The notes: generated from the letters alone by a model not told the origin. A stretch of 64,000 nt of DNA from an uncultured bacterium (GCA_949288725.1 CASELF010000042.1:29055-93054), one strand, 5' to 3'; positions 8,422 to 18,075 are shown, counted from the stretch's first letter. Program-made: numbers and translations.

Positions 8422-10959
8422 ATGGAAAATCTATTAGAAAATCTTAATAAGGAGCAGCAGGAAGCTGTTCAGACAACGAAGGGTCCGTTATTAATATTAG
8501 CCGGTGCAGGTTCAGGCAAAACAAAAGTTCTAACGACTCGTATTGCTTATATGATAAGAAACGGAGTCAGACCTGCAAATATTTTAGCAGTTACATTTAC
8601 CAACAAGGCTGCAAAGGAGATGAAAGAGCGTATTTCTAAAATTCTTGGAGAAGATGCGATTAAGTATATGTGGGTTGGGACTTTCCACGGGATTTGCGGC
8701 AGAATATTGAGGGAAAATATTGACAAATACAACACTGCAACAGGTAAACATTTAGACAAGAATTTTACTATCTATGATGATTCTGATACTAATCAGATAA
8801 TTACAAGAGCGATTAAAAAATTAAATCTTGATGACAAAGTTTATCAACCAAAACTTGTCAAATCAATTATTTCAAATGCAAAAAATAAAATGCAGGATGC
8901 AACGACATTTGCAACATACGCAAGAGATTTCAAATCTCAAAGAATTGCAACTGTATATGAAGAGTATGAAAAGACGTTAAATAGTAATAATGCAATTGAT
9001 TTTGACGATATGCTAATGTTGACCGTCAAATTGTTAGAGCAAAATGAAGAGGTCAGAACTCATTATTATGAAAGATTTCAACACATAATGGTTGATGAAT
9101 ACCAGGATACAAACCTTGCACAGTATAATCTTGTTAATATGCTTTATACAAATTTATCAAAAGAAGTTCCTTCTGAGCGCTCATTGTGCGTAGTAGGTGA
9201 TGTTGACCAGTCAATATATTCTTGGCGTGGGGCAGATTTTACAATAATAATGAACTTCCAAAAAGATTATCCTAAAACAAAACTTATCAAACTAGAGCAA
9301 AATTACCGTTCAACAGCGCATATTTTGCAGGCTGCAAATGCTGTAATTGAAAACAATAATGAGCGAGTTGAAAAGATTTTGTATTCAAACAAAGGAGAAG
9401 GTGAAAAACTAAGTTATTACATAGCAAATGATGAAGCTGATGAGGCAAATTATATTGTTAGTAACATAAAGCGGACAGCAGGCGGAAATTATAATCAGTT
9501 TGCAATTTTATATAGAACAAACAACCAATCAAGAGCATTAGAAGAAGCCTGTATGGCAGCAGGTGTCCCATATAGAATATATGGCGGTACAAAGTTCTAT
9601 GATAGAGCAGAAGTCAAAAATGTAATCTGTTATTTAAAACTTATAAATAATACCGAAGATTCTCAGAGTTTGCGCAGGATAATAAATATTCCAAAACGAG
9701 GCTTGGGAGATACTACGCTAAAAAATCTTACAGATTTTGCAAATTCTAAGGATATAAGTTTATTTGAGGCCATAAAAATTTGTGAAGAATCCGAAATTTC
9801 TGCAAAAACACAATCCAAATTGAAGGATTTTGCAACTTTAATTCAAAAATTTAAAGATGCACAAAGTTCATACAATTTAAAAGATTTTGTAGCACTTGTA
9901 ATTGAAAAATCAGGATATCTGGCAGAACTTCAGTCCAAAGCGGCAAGTGAACCTGAGTATCAGGATGATATAAATAACTTACAAGAACTTGTTAACGTAG
10001 CAGAAGAATTTGTACCTGAAGAAGAAGATAATTTGCTAGGTGAATTTTTACAACAAGTGGCACTTGTTTCTGATTTAGATTCTATGCAGGATGAAGCAAA
10101 TAATGTTACTATGATGACGCTTCATGCAGCAAAAGGTTTGGAATTCCCAACAGTATTTATTGCCGGCATGGATGAAGGGATTTTTCCAAGCCAAAGAACA
10201 CTTCAAGTTCCTTCAGAAGTCGAAGAAGAACGCAGGTTGATGTATGTCGGAATTACAAGAGCAGAAGAAAAATTATATCTAGTTTCATCTAAAAGACGTC
10301 AAACTTGGGGCGAGTATCGTTATTATAATCCTTCAAGATTTATTGAAGAAATTCCGCAAAACCTTATTGATTCGTTTGAATCAGACAATAGATATGATAC
10401 TTCTTCAACCTTTAGAAACGCTGTTTCTAAAGCAAGAGAAGACTCTCATGCATCGTCAACTCCTGATGGTTATGTAAGACCAACTACAGGTTTTGGTGCA
10501 AATTTTGTAGCACCTAAACGAGGCGGGCTTTCAACAACAACAGTTACGAAGAAAACCCCATCGTCATCAAGTTCAAGTTATTCTTCTAACTACCAAAGAC
10601 CACAACAAAATCGTACCCCGCAAAGAACGATTATTGTAAAATCTGCAATAAATAAGAAAAAAGAAGAAGAAAAAATAGCAGCATTTTTCAAAGACAACGC
10701 AATAAAAAGAATGGCGGAAGAAAGACGTCAAAAACGTGCTGCAGAAGAACTTGAAGCCCAGAAAAAACGTGAAAAAGTTCAAAGCGGTTTTGTTGAAGAT
10801 GCTTATCAAACAGGACAAAGAGTATTTCATGAACAATTTGGCATAGGACATATAACAGATGTCTTAAATGTCGGAGATAGCGTTATGTACACCGTTGATT
10901 TTGGCAAAATGGGCAAAAAAGCAATGGATGCTGCGTATGCGAAATTGAAGAAATTTTAA
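8422..10959 (+). CDS. pcrA: ATP-dependent DNA helicase PcrA/UvrD
   Basis: This is a superfamily 1 3'-5' helicase of 845 residues acting in repair and replication-fork maintenance. Walker A AGAGSGKT lies near residue 28, followed by TFTNKAAKEMK, VDEYQDTN, GDVDQSIYSWRGA, the NYRST motif, LHAAKGLEF and VGITRAEEKLY. A Ser/Thr/Lys-rich linker precedes a C-terminal Tudor-like module (VFHEQFGIGHITDV) typical of PcrA, which contacts RNA polymerase in Firmicutes. The ATG at 8422 follows GAAGAGG and is preferred over an ATG 14 codons earlier. A second, shorter UvrD-like helicase is encoded at 30900-32903. Confidence 0.95.
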   Translation: MENLLENLNKEQQEAVQTTKGPLLILAGAGSGKTKVLTTRIAYMIRNGVRPANILAVTFTNKAAKEMKERISKILGEDAIKYMWVGTFHGICGRILRENIDKYNTATGKHLDKNFTIYDDSDTNQIITRAIKKLNLDDKVYQPKLVKSIISNAKNKMQDATTFATYARDFKSQRIATVYEEYEKTLNSNNAIDFDDMLMLTVKLLEQNEEVRTHYYERFQHIMVDEYQDTNLAQYNLVNMLYTNLSKEVPSERSLCVVGDVDQSIYSWRGADFTIIMNFQKDYPKTKLIKLEQNYRSTAHILQAANAVIENNNERVEKILYSNKGEGEKLSYYIANDEADEANYIVSNIKRTAGGNYNQFAILYRTNNQSRALEEACMAAGVPYRIYGGTKFYDRAEVKNVICYLKLINNTEDSQSLRRIINIPKRGLGDTTLKNLTDFANSKDISLFEAIKICEESEISAKTQSKLKDFATLIQKFKDAQSSYNLKDFVALVIEKSGYLAELQSKAASEPEYQDDINNLQELVNVAEEFVPEEEDNLLGEFLQQVALVSDLDSMQDEANNVTMMTLHAAKGLEFPTVFIAGMDEGIFPSQRTLQVPSEVEEERRLMYVGITRAEEKLYLVSSKRRQTWGEYRYYNPSRFIEEIPQNLIDSFESDNRYDTSSTFRNAVSKAREDSHASSTPDGYVRPTTGFGANFVAPKRGGLSTTTVTKKTPSSSSSSYSSNYQRPQQNRTPQRTIIVKSAINKKKEEEKIAAFFKDNAIKRMAEERRQKRAAEELEAQKKREKVQSGFVEDAYQTGQRVFHEQFGIGHITDVLNVGDSVMYTVDFGKMGKKAMDAAYAKLKKF

Positions 10960-11198
10960 ATGTAATTTGTAAAGAATTATGTAAGTAAATACTTGTATTT
11001 TGCGATTTTCCATGATATATTGACTACTGTCAGACTGTCGAAATAAGCCTGCAAAAGTTAGGCAACATTAATTCGATAAGTGACGAGTAGTATGGATACT
11101 CCGAAGCGTAAATAAATTTGACAAACAACATACCGCAAGGTTTTGTGTGTTTTTTATAATATTAGTTTCGGAAGTCCGCAAGAGAAAAGGAAAATAGT
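10960..11198 (+). promoter_or_regulatory. Long structured leader of rpsH
   Basis: This 239-base gap holds no ORF but several potential RNA stems. TTGACT at about 11018 could be a -35 element. An outer stem (TCGAA with TTCGA, about 11038-11078) encloses GCCT/AGGC around GCAAAAGTT, and GAGTA/TACTC forms a second hairpin near 11087-11103. A TATAAT occurs at 11155-11160, about 40 bases before the start codon, and AAAAGG precedes it. It could be an autogenous ribosomal-protein leader; the structure is read by eye only. Confidence 0.4.
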
Positions 11199-11594
11199 AT
11201 GAACACAGATCCTATAGCAGATATGCTAACAAGAATCAGAAACGCAAACATGGTTAAACACCCTTCAGTAGAAGTTCCTGCTTCAAAATTGAAAGTTGAA
11301 TTAACAAAACTTTTAAAAGAAGAAGGTTATATTGCTGATTATGAAGTGCGTGAAGCAGGTAATTTCAAAGTTATCAACATCACTTTGAAATATGATGAAA
11401 AAGGAAATCCTGTAATTACAAAACTTGAAAGAATTTCAAAACCGGGTTTACGTCACTACTCAAAAGCTAAAAACTTACAAAAAGTTTTAGGCGGTATGGG
11501 TGTTGCTATTGTTTCAACTCCAAAAGGATTGTTGACAGACAGAAAAGCAAGAAAAGAAAACGTTGGCGGAGAAGTTCTTTGCTACGTATATTAA
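11199..11594 (+). CDS. rpsH: 30S ribosomal protein S8
   Basis: The 131-residue protein begins [17 protein letters not shown] and ends GGEVLCYVY, the standard S8 ends, with the conserved [13 protein letters not shown] segment that contacts 16S rRNA helix 21. Length is normal. It nucleates the central domain of the small subunit and, in other bacteria, represses the spc operon. Here it is followed only by rplF and rplR: the usual upstream neighbours (rplE, rpsN) are replaced by pcrA. Ribosome binding site AAAAGG lies eight bases before the ATG. Confidence 0.98.
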   Translation: MNTDPIADMLTRIRNANMVKHPSVEVPASKLKVELTKLLKEEGYIADYEVREAGNFKVINITLKYDEKGNPVITKLERISKPGLRHYSKAKNLQKVLGGMGVAIVSTPKGLLTDRKARKENVGGEVLCYVY

Positions 11595-11659
11595 TATAAA
11601 TTTTTCAGATTTATATTAAGTTGATTATTTTCAGGTGCAATTGGTAGAAAAGCCTGAAA
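11591..11659 (+). promoter_or_regulatory. Hairpins in the rpsH-rplF spacer
   Basis: The 97-base spacer contains TTAATATAAAT/ATTTATATTAA (11591-11601 with 11609-11619, perfect 11-base stem overlapping the rpsH stop) and TTTCAGG/CCTGAAA (11629-11635 with 11653-11659). In most bacteria these genes are separated by only a few bases. The first hairpin lacks a strong T-run, so attenuation, RNA processing or protein binding are all possible. Confidence 0.4.
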
Positions 11660-11691
11660 TTGTGCAAGATATACCATAAGGAGAAAATGAA

Positions 11692-12231
11692 ATGTCAAGA
11701 ATTGGTAAAAAACCGATAGAAATTCCTCAAGGTGTTGAGGTAAAAATTGAAGGACAAGTAGTAACAGCAAAAGGACCTTTGGGTGTTGAAGTTGTTGAAG
11801 TTCGTCCTGAAATTGCCGTAAAAATTGAAGATAATCACATTGTATTATCAAAAGTAGGTACATCTCGTGAAACAGATGCATTATACGGCTTATCAAGAAC
11901 TCTTGTTGCAAATGCTGTAACCGGTGTTAAAGAAGGTTTTGTTAAAAAACTTGAAATTAACGGTGTAGGTTACAGAGCACAAATGCAAGGTACAACATTA
12001 AATATGGCACTTGGATATTCACATCCTGTTGATATCGTTCCACCGGAAGGTATTACAATTTCTGTTGAAGCAAATACAAAAATTACCGTAAAAGGTTCAA
12101 ACAAACAAAAAGTCGGTGATGTTGCTGCTTTAATCAGATCTAAACGTAAGCCTGAAGTTTACAAAGGTAAAGGTATTAAATACGAAGGTGAATATATCAG
12201 ACGTAAAGCCGGTAAAGCAGGTAAAAAATAA
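11692..12231 (+). CDS. rplF: 50S ribosomal protein L6
   Basis: The 179-residue protein starts MSRIGKKPIEIPQGVEV and carries two tandem L6 repeats, ending with the signature KPEVYKGKGIKYEGEYIRRK and a basic tail. Length and sequence are typical. L6 binds domain VI of 23S rRNA near the sarcin-ricin loop and the GTPase factor site. AAGGAG lies before the ATG. It is the middle gene of a three-gene ribosomal island with unusually long spacers on both sides. Confidence 0.98.
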   Translation: MSRIGKKPIEIPQGVEVKIEGQVVTAKGPLGVEVVEVRPEIAVKIEDNHIVLSKVGTSRETDALYGLSRTLVANAVTGVKEGFVKKLEINGVGYRAQMQGTTLNMALGYSHPVDIVPPEGITISVEANTKITVKGSNKQKVGDVAALIRSKRKPEVYKGKGIKYEGEYIRRKAGKAGKK

Positions 12232-12239
12232 TAAACTTG

Positions 12240-12322
12240 CGGCCTAATAAATTTTAGGTTAATTAAGTAAGTAGAATAAAGCCCATATAAACTCTTGAAG
12301 TGGTTTTTCAAGTCGGTTTGGG
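12240..12322 (+). promoter_or_regulatory. Nested stems in the rplF-rplR spacer
   Basis: In this 112-base spacer CTTGAA (12294-12299) pairs with TTCAAG (12307-12312), enclosed by AAAC/GTTT (12289-12292 with 12316-12319) and further by CCC/GGG (12282-12284 with 12320-12322), giving one extended imperfect stem. A further short stem is possible around CCTAA/TTAGG at 12243-12258. No T-run follows, so it is not a simple terminator. It may be a processing or protein-binding element. Confidence 0.35.
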
Positions 12323-12343
12323 TGATATGAAAGGAAAAGAAAA

Positions 12344-12712
12344 ATGATTAAACAACAAACAAGAAAACCATTAGTTCAAAAAAGACACAGATCAATCAGA
12401 GTTAAATTAGCAGGTACTGCAGAATTTCCAAGATTGGCAGTTTATAGAAGTACAAAACATATTTATGCTCAATTGATTGATGATGATAACCATGTAACAA
12501 TTGCATCAGCATCATCTAATGATAAGGAATTAAAAGAAAAATTATCTCACGGCGGTAATATAGAAGCTGCTAAGGTTGTTGGTGAAGCAATTGCTCAAAA
12601 AGCTAAAAAAGCAGGTATTGAATGTGTAGTATTTGACCGTGGCGGATTTTTATACCATGGTAGAATTGCTGCACTTGCTGATGCTGCAAGAGAAGCTGGT
12701 TTGATGTTCTAA
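12344..12712 (+). CDS. rplR: 50S ribosomal protein L18
   Basis: The 122-residue protein has the normal L18 layout: a basic N-terminus ([13 protein letters not shown]), the core [18 protein letters not shown] and the C-terminal [21 protein letters not shown]18 binds 5S rRNA and carries it into the central protuberance. It ends the island; rpsE, rpmD, rplO and secY, which normally follow, are absent and a strong terminator comes next. Confidence 0.98.
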   Translation: MIKQQTRKPLVQKRHRSIRVKLAGTAEFPRLAVYRSTKHIYAQLIDDDNHVTIASASSNDKELKEKLSHGGNIEAAKVVGEAIAQKAKKAGIECVVFDRGGFLYHGRIAALADAAREAGLMF

Positions 12713-12733
12713 TTGAACTTATCTATAACAATT

Positions 12734-12768
12734 CAAAGCGCCAAACTTATTTTAAGTTTGGCGCTTTG
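12734..12768. terminator. Bidirectional terminator after rplR
   Basis: A perfect 15-base stem, CAAAGCGCCAAACTT (12734-12748) with AAGTTTGGCGCTTTG (12754-12768), separates rplR from the convergent hypothetical gene. A/T-rich flanks on both sides allow use from either direction. Confidence 0.85.
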
Positions 12769-12783
12769 TTTATGTATAAAATT

Positions 12784-13416
12784 TTATGCTAATTGCATGA
12801 AATCCTTTGGATCTTTTGTTTTGAGTTGTGTATCTTCATAATCTTTTGTAATTCCAACAAACCAAGGGTGTGTAGGGAATTTAGGTGCTTCGGCAAGTAT
12901 TCCTTCTTTTGGGAATGTCTTTGTTTGTGCTTCAGGTTCTGCTTTTGCCCATGCTCCTGCTTGTGTTTCAAAATATTTCGGACTTTTTTCATTGATGTAT
13001 GCTTTTAAATTTCTGAAACTGATATTACCTTTTTCGTCAACTTTGAAATTTGGGTTTAGTGTACCATTTTTTGACATAATGTCTTCAGGTTTTAAATCAA
13101 GTCCTAATGCTTTGATTTCTTCCAAAAATTTCGTTACTTGTTCTTTTTTTACTTTTGCTAATTCTTTAGGTTCTCTGCCATTAATTATGTCTGTAATACT
13201 TTGTGGTTCGTATTTTACGATTTTTCCTTTTCTCACAACTCCATCTTTATCAACTATCATTTGATAACCATTGTCTTTCGGTCTTAAGTTAAGTTTTTTT
13301 ATCAGTTCTGCAAAATCTTCATTATTTTCTATTTTTATACTATCGCTTTTTGCTGGTACTGAATAACCTGTTTTTACAACATTTTGTGTGCTAATTTCAA
13401 ATCCATCTCCTGCCAT
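12784..13416 (-). CDS. Hypothetical soluble protein, 210 aa
   Basis: The ATG is preceded by AAAGGGG. The product is acidic/basic mixed, rich in Lys and Glu, without signal peptide, Cys or membrane helix. A helical centre (ELAKVKKEQVTKFLEEIKAL) is flanked by segments with a beta-strand look (YQMIVDKDGVVRKGKIVKYE). The C-terminus is Pro/Thr-rich. I recognise no family. It lies between rplR and secA as a single gene transcribed away from secA. Confidence 0.7.
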   Translation of the reverse strand: MAGDGFEISTQNVVKTGYSVPAKSDSIKIENNEDFAELIKKLNLRPKDNGYQMIVDKDGVVRKGKIVKYEPQSITDIINGREPKELAKVKKEQVTKFLEEIKALGLDLKPEDIMSKNGTLNPNFKVDEKGNISFRNLKAYINEKSPKYFETQAGAWAKAEPEAQTKTFPKEGILAEAPKFPTHPWFVGITKDYEDTQLKTKDPKDFMQLA

Positions 13417-13535
13417 ATTTTTCCCCTTTCTTAATTTTCCCCGTTTTATCGTGTTATATTCTTATAAAGTTTTTATTCGGTGTAGAATTGCTCAAATTCT
13501 ATCGAATGTTAAAGAATATTAAGAGTGGAGTTAAG

Positions 13536-13577
13536 ATGAAAGAAAATATGTGTTTTAAAATATTATTTTTTTCTTAA
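13536..13577 (+). CDS. Candidate leader peptide upstream of secA
   Basis: GTGGAG lies just before an ATG that opens a 13-codon frame, MKENMCFKILFFS, ending in TAA 72 bases before secA. The last codons contain a run of seven T (13566-13572). One base back in frame the sequence continues without stop as a hydrophobic stretch (FFLILSIPFVFMLHF) and runs into the secA frame. It could be a regulatory peptide comparable in logic to SecM, a -1 frameshift fusion to SecA, or a chance ORF. Confidence 0.3.
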   Translation: MKENMCFKILFFS

Positions 13578-13648
13578 TATTATCCATACCGTTTGTTTTT
13601 ATGTTACACTTTAACAATAAGACTAAACTTGGGGAAGGATATACATTA

Positions 13649-16288
13649 ATGATAAAATTGTTATTGAAACTTTTAGGCGACCCGAATGAAAAGAAAATAA
13701 AATCAATGATGGGTGTTGTAGAGCATATCAATGCATTGGAACCTGAATTTGCTCAGTTAACTGATGCTGAATTAAGGGCTAAAACGCAGACTTTTAAAGA
13801 TATTTTAGCAAAACGCCCAACGTCGAACAATTTTAAAGAGGATTTAAAATTAGAAAAAGAAGCTTTAGATAAAATTTTACCTGAAGCGTTTGCAACGGTT
13901 AGAGAAGCCGGAAAACGTGTATTAAATATGCGTCATTTTGATGTTCAGTTGATAGGCGGATATTTTTTACATAACGGGCATATTGCAGAGATGAGAACAG
14001 GTGAAGGTAAAACACTTGTTGCGACATTACCTGCGTATTTGAACGCTTTGACTGGTAAGGGTGTTCATGTTGTTACGGTAAACGATTACCTTGCAAAACG
14101 TGACAGTGAATGGATGGGAAAAATTTATAAATTCCTTGGGCTTAGTGTTGGTGTTGTTTTATCTAATGGGGATGGGGCAAGGGATTTTGAACTAAAGCGT
14201 CGAGCTTATCAATGTGATATTACTTATGGTACAAATAATGAGTTCGGATTTGACTATTTGCGTGACAATATGGCAACCAGTCAAGAAATGCTTGTTCAAA
14301 GACCGTTTAATTATGCAATTATTGATGAAGTTGACAGTATTTTGATTGATGAAGCAAGAACTCCTTTAATTATAAGCGGAAGACTTGCTCAATCTGCTGA
14401 AACATATCAATTAATGGCAAAAATTGCACCTCAACTTACTAAAGATGTTGATTATACTGTTGATGAAAAAAATAAAAACGTAATTTTAACAGAAGAAGGT
14501 ATTGATAGAGCACAGGATTTGATTGGTATTAAAGATTTGTTTGATATTCAAACTCAATATGCTCATCATTTATTGCAAGCATTAAAGGCAAAAGAATTGT
14601 TTGTAAAAGACACCGATTATGTTGTTCGAAACGGTGAAGTAATGATTGTAGATGAGTTTACCGGACGTTTGATGGAGGGCAGACGTTGGTCTGACGGATT
14701 GCACCAGGCTGTTGAAGCAAAAGAAGGTGTTGAAATTCAAGATGAAACTCAAACCCTTGCAAGTATTACATTCCAAAATCTTTTCAGATTGTATCCGAAA
14801 CTTTCCGGTATGACGGGTACTGCAATGACTGAAGAGGCTGAATTTGGCAAGATTTATAATCTTGAAGTTACTACAATTCCTACGAACAAGCCTGATATAA
14901 GAATAAATTATCCTGATGTAATTTATAAAACTGAGGCACAAAAATTTTTGGCTGTAGTTGATGATATTATTGAACAACATAAACTTGGCAGACCTGTTCT
15001 TGTTGGTACAATTAGTATCGAAAAATCTGAATATGTGTCAAAACTTTTGACAGAACGCGGGATTAAGCATAATGTATTGAATGCAAAACACCACGAAAAA
15101 GAAGCATATATTATTGCTCAGGCAGGCAGATTGAATGCGGTGACTATTGCAACAAATATGGCAGGTAGAGGTACTGATATTTTATTAGGTGGTAACCCTG
15201 AATATATGGCAAAGTCAGAATTGGATGAGCAGGGAATTGATGAGACTAATCCAAATTATAATGAACTAAAAGAAGAAATGCTTGCTAAGGCACGTGCCAT
15301 AACCGAATATGAACATAGCAAAGTTGTTGCAGCAGGCGGTTTGCATGTAATCGGAACAGAGCGTCATGAATCTCGCCGTATTGATAACCAATTGCGTGGT
15401 CGTGCGGCTCGTCAAGGGGACCCTGGTTCTACAAGATTTTTCTTGTCATTGGAAGATAACTTGATGCGTATTTTTGGCGGTGAAAAGATTACTCAACTTA
15501 TGACTGCGATGAATGTTCCTGAAAATATGGCGATAGATCATCCTTTGATTACAAAGCGTATTGAATCTGCTCAGAAAAAAGTTGAAACCTTCCACTTTGA
15601 TATGAGAAAATCTGTTCTTGAATATGACGATGTTATGAATATTCAGCGTGAAAAATTCTATCGTCAAAGACGTAAAGTTCTTGCAGGTGTTGGTTTGCAG
15701 GAAGATATCTATTATATGATTGAACGTGAAGTTGACAGGTTGATAAGAAGTTATATTTCTCCTGAACAAAAGGTTGAAGAATATGTTTATGAGGACTTGC
15801 AAACTATGATTAAAGAACTTCATTCAACAGTTCCGCAGTTATCATCTTTTGAAGTTTCTGATATTCAGAATATGCGTTTTGAACCTATGTATAACAAGAT
15901 TAAAGATTATGTTATAGAGGCATACAAAACTCATGAAATAGAAATTATAGAATTTTATAATCACGTTGTTGAAGAATATGGTATTGCACCTGATAAGCAA
16001 GAACCATTTACCGAACACAATGTTGTAAGACAATTGGAAAAGGATATTTTGCTAAAAGTTGTTGATAGCAAATGGATCGATCATCTTCACAATATTGATA
16101 TGTTAAGAGAAGGTATAGGTTTAAGAGCGTATGGCCAAAAAGATCCGCTTATTGAATATAAAAAAGAAGCCTATGACTTGTTTAATAAAATGATGTATGA
16201 AATTCAAAGTGATACAGTTAAGCATTTATTCAGAACAAGATTTGGTGTTCAAGTTATAAATACGGATGCTGAAGATAATGCAGAATAG
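13649..16288 (+). CDS. secA: Protein translocase motor SecA
   Basis: This 879-residue ATPase drives preproteins through SecYEG. The start at 13649 follows GGGGAAGG; an ATG 16 codons earlier has no good binding site. Motifs in order: MRTGEGKTLVATLPAY (Walker A), VTVNDYLAKRD, FDYLRDNM, IDEVDSILIDEARTPLIISG (motif II), MTGTA, NMAGRGTDI, GGLHVIGTERHESRR, LRGRAARQGDPG. The C-terminus ends VINTDAEDNAE without the Cys-rich zinc domain that binds SecB in proteobacteria. ffh and secF are also in the window but at a distance. Confidence 0.97.
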   Translation: MIKLLLKLLGDPNEKKIKSMMGVVEHINALEPEFAQLTDAELRAKTQTFKDILAKRPTSNNFKEDLKLEKEALDKILPEAFATVREAGKRVLNMRHFDVQLIGGYFLHNGHIAEMRTGEGKTLVATLPAYLNALTGKGVHVVTVNDYLAKRDSEWMGKIYKFLGLSVGVVLSNGDGARDFELKRRAYQCDITYGTNNEFGFDYLRDNMATSQEMLVQRPFNYAIIDEVDSILIDEARTPLIISGRLAQSAETYQLMAKIAPQLTKDVDYTVDEKNKNVILTEEGIDRAQDLIGIKDLFDIQTQYAHHLLQALKAKELFVKDTDYVVRNGEVMIVDEFTGRLMEGRRWSDGLHQAVEAKEGVEIQDETQTLASITFQNLFRLYPKLSGMTGTAMTEEAEFGKIYNLEVTTIPTNKPDIRINYPDVIYKTEAQKFLAVVDDIIEQHKLGRPVLVGTISIEKSEYVSKLLTERGIKHNVLNAKHHEKEAYIIAQAGRLNAVTIATNMAGRGTDILLGGNPEYMAKSELDEQGIDETNPNYNELKEEMLAKARAITEYEHSKVVAAGGLHVIGTERHESRRIDNQLRGRAARQGDPGSTRFFLSLEDNLMRIFGGEKITQLMTAMNVPENMAIDHPLITKRIESAQKKVETFHFDMRKSVLEYDDVMNIQREKFYRQRRKVLAGVGLQEDIYYMIEREVDRLIRSYISPEQKVEEYVYEDLQTMIKELHSTVPQLSSFEVSDIQNMRFEPMYNKIKDYVIEAYKTHEIEIIEFYNHVVEEYGIAPDKQEPFTEHNVVRQLEKDILLKVVDSKWIDHLHNIDMLREGIGLRAYGQKDPLIEYKKEAYDLFNKMMYEIQSDTVKHLFRTRFGVQVINTDAEDNAE

Positions 16289-16310
16289 TTTAATTATATA
16301 ATATAAGAAA

Positions 16311-16342
16311 AGGGGCATTTTGAAAATTTTCAAAATGCCCCT
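16311..16342. terminator. Bidirectional terminator after secA
   Basis: A perfect 32-base palindrome with 16-base arms beginning AGGGGCATTTTG. It separates secA from the convergent TPR gene and can serve both. Confidence 0.85.
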
Positions 16343-16366
16343 ATTGTAATTATAAAATTTTTATCA

Positions 16367-17968
16367 TTAGTCAAATAGTGCATTAATTTTATCTGTAATA
16401 TCTTGAGGGTCAATTTCGTGTGTAACCTTATTGATATCTTGTGAAATTTGATATAACTTAGCTGCTTCAATCTTGTCTCCGGTAATTGCTATTGTACGTG
16501 CAAGATTGAAATGAGCCAGTGCATAATTCGGATTACATTCTACTGATTTTTTGAACATTTCCATTGCTTCTTTTACTCTGCCCAAATCATCAAGGTATAT
16601 TACACCTAGGTTGTTATAAGCAATATCATAATTCTTATCAAATTCTATTGCAAGTTCATATTCTCTTATTGCTTCATCAGTGTCGCCTTTGCCCCAGTAT
16701 AAAAAGCCTAAATTACAGTGAATTTTTGCATTTTTAGGGTCAAGGTCAAGTGCATTTCTGTATATTGCAAGTGCATTTTCATAATCTTCTTTATCATAAA
16801 ATGCGCTGCCAAGATTGATATAAATATCAATATCTTCAGGTGTTAGCAAATACGCGCTTTGATATGATGTAATTGCAGCATCCAAATCTTGCTTTGCTTC
16901 TTGAAAAACATAGCCCAGTGTTTGGTTAATAACACTTGTCCATTCCTTATTAGGATTTAGTGTAACTGCCGTTTGGAAATGTGATATAGCACCTTCAATA
17001 TCGCCTTTTACATATAAGATGTTTGCTAAATTTGAATGGAATTCAGGCATATTTGGCATAATTTGAATAAGTTTCTTATAAGTTTCAATCGCACTTTCAT
17101 AGTCTCCTAAATCTTCATAAGCCTTGCATAAATGACGGTATGCAGGAATATTCAAGTTATCTAACCAAATTGCCATACGATATTCTGTAATTGCGTTTTC
17201 AAATTGTCCTAAAGATGAATATATATCTCCTAATAGACAATATAAAGGCACAAATCCCGGTGCTTTTTCTACTGCATTGATGTAAATATCTAATGCTCCA
17301 TCAAGCCCTTTGGTTTGTACTTGAATATAACCTTTTAATAAAATTGGTAAAAATTTCAAATATGATAAGGATTCTCTAACTTTTTTTATTGCTTCGGCAT
17401 CAAATGGAAGTGTTAATACAGACATAAAATATTCGTAAGTCGATTTAATTTTATTTTTAAATATCCTAAAAGAGGACACTTCGTAAAGGCTGTGAAGCAA
17501 ATAATGCGCGCAAGAACTTGCCAGTGGGGAATACTTAATCGCTTTTTTTGCATTAACTTCTGCATCTAAAAATCTTGCTTTTTTAGTGTATGCTTCAGCA
17601 AGCATATAATATGCTTTTGCATATTTTTCGTTTTTGGTGACGGTCTTGTCGAAGTAGTTTATTGCTTTGTCTAAATCGCCTTTATAAAATTGGGCAAGAC
17701 CAATTTTGTAATAAATTTCGTATTCAATATCTTCACTACAAGATTCCAGTGCAATATTATACTCTTTTATTGCCTCGTCAATATATTGGCAAGATGTGTA
17801 AATATCCAAGTGCCAAGCCATATATAAATCACCTAAACGCAAGTGAAGATTTGCATTTGTCGGATCGGATTGAATTTCTAATTGACATAGCGCAATCGCT
17901 GATTTTACATTCCCGCCTTTTAATTCTTTATTTATTTTTTTTTCTATAACTTTGGTATTATTTTTCAT
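16367..17968 (-). CDS. Tetratricopeptide-repeat protein
   Basis: This 533-residue protein consists of about a dozen 34-residue TPR units from near residue 35 to 510, for example INLGSAFYDKEDYENALAIY and CNLGFLYWGKGDTDEAIREY. TPR arrays bind partner proteins. There is no signal peptide or membrane anchor, so it is likely cytoplasmic. It is a single gene divergent from the synthase at 18076 and convergent with secA. A role in pilus or cell-envelope assembly, frequent for such proteins in Cyanobacteria, cannot be shown from sequence. Confidence 0.85.
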   Translation of the reverse strand: MKNNTKVIEKKINKELKGGNVKSAIALCQLEIQSDPTNANLHLRLGDLYMAWHLDIYTSCQYIDEAIKEYNIALESCSEDIEYEIYYKIGLAQFYKGDLDKAINYFDKTVTKNEKYAKAYYMLAEAYTKKARFLDAEVNAKKAIKYSPLASSCAHYLLHSLYEVSSFRIFKNKIKSTYEYFMSVLTLPFDAEAIKKVRESLSYLKFLPILLKGYIQVQTKGLDGALDIYINAVEKAPGFVPLYCLLGDIYSSLGQFENAITEYRMAIWLDNLNIPAYRHLCKAYEDLGDYESAIETYKKLIQIMPNMPEFHSNLANILYVKGDIEGAISHFQTAVTLNPNKEWTSVINQTLGYVFQEAKQDLDAAITSYQSAYLLTPEDIDIYINLGSAFYDKEDYENALAIYRNALDLDPKNAKIHCNLGFLYWGKGDTDEAIREYELAIEFDKNYDIAYNNLGVIYLDDLGRVKEAMEMFKKSVECNPNYALAHFNLARTIAITGDKIEAAKLYQISQDINKVTHEIDPQDITDKINALFD

Positions 17969-18075
17969 ATCTGTAAAACAACTCTGTAATATATATTTTA
18001 ATTAAGATTATATAAAAAAGCAAGTTATTTAACATAATTTTGTGTATAATAGAGTTTATTAGATGAGGTAGTAAT

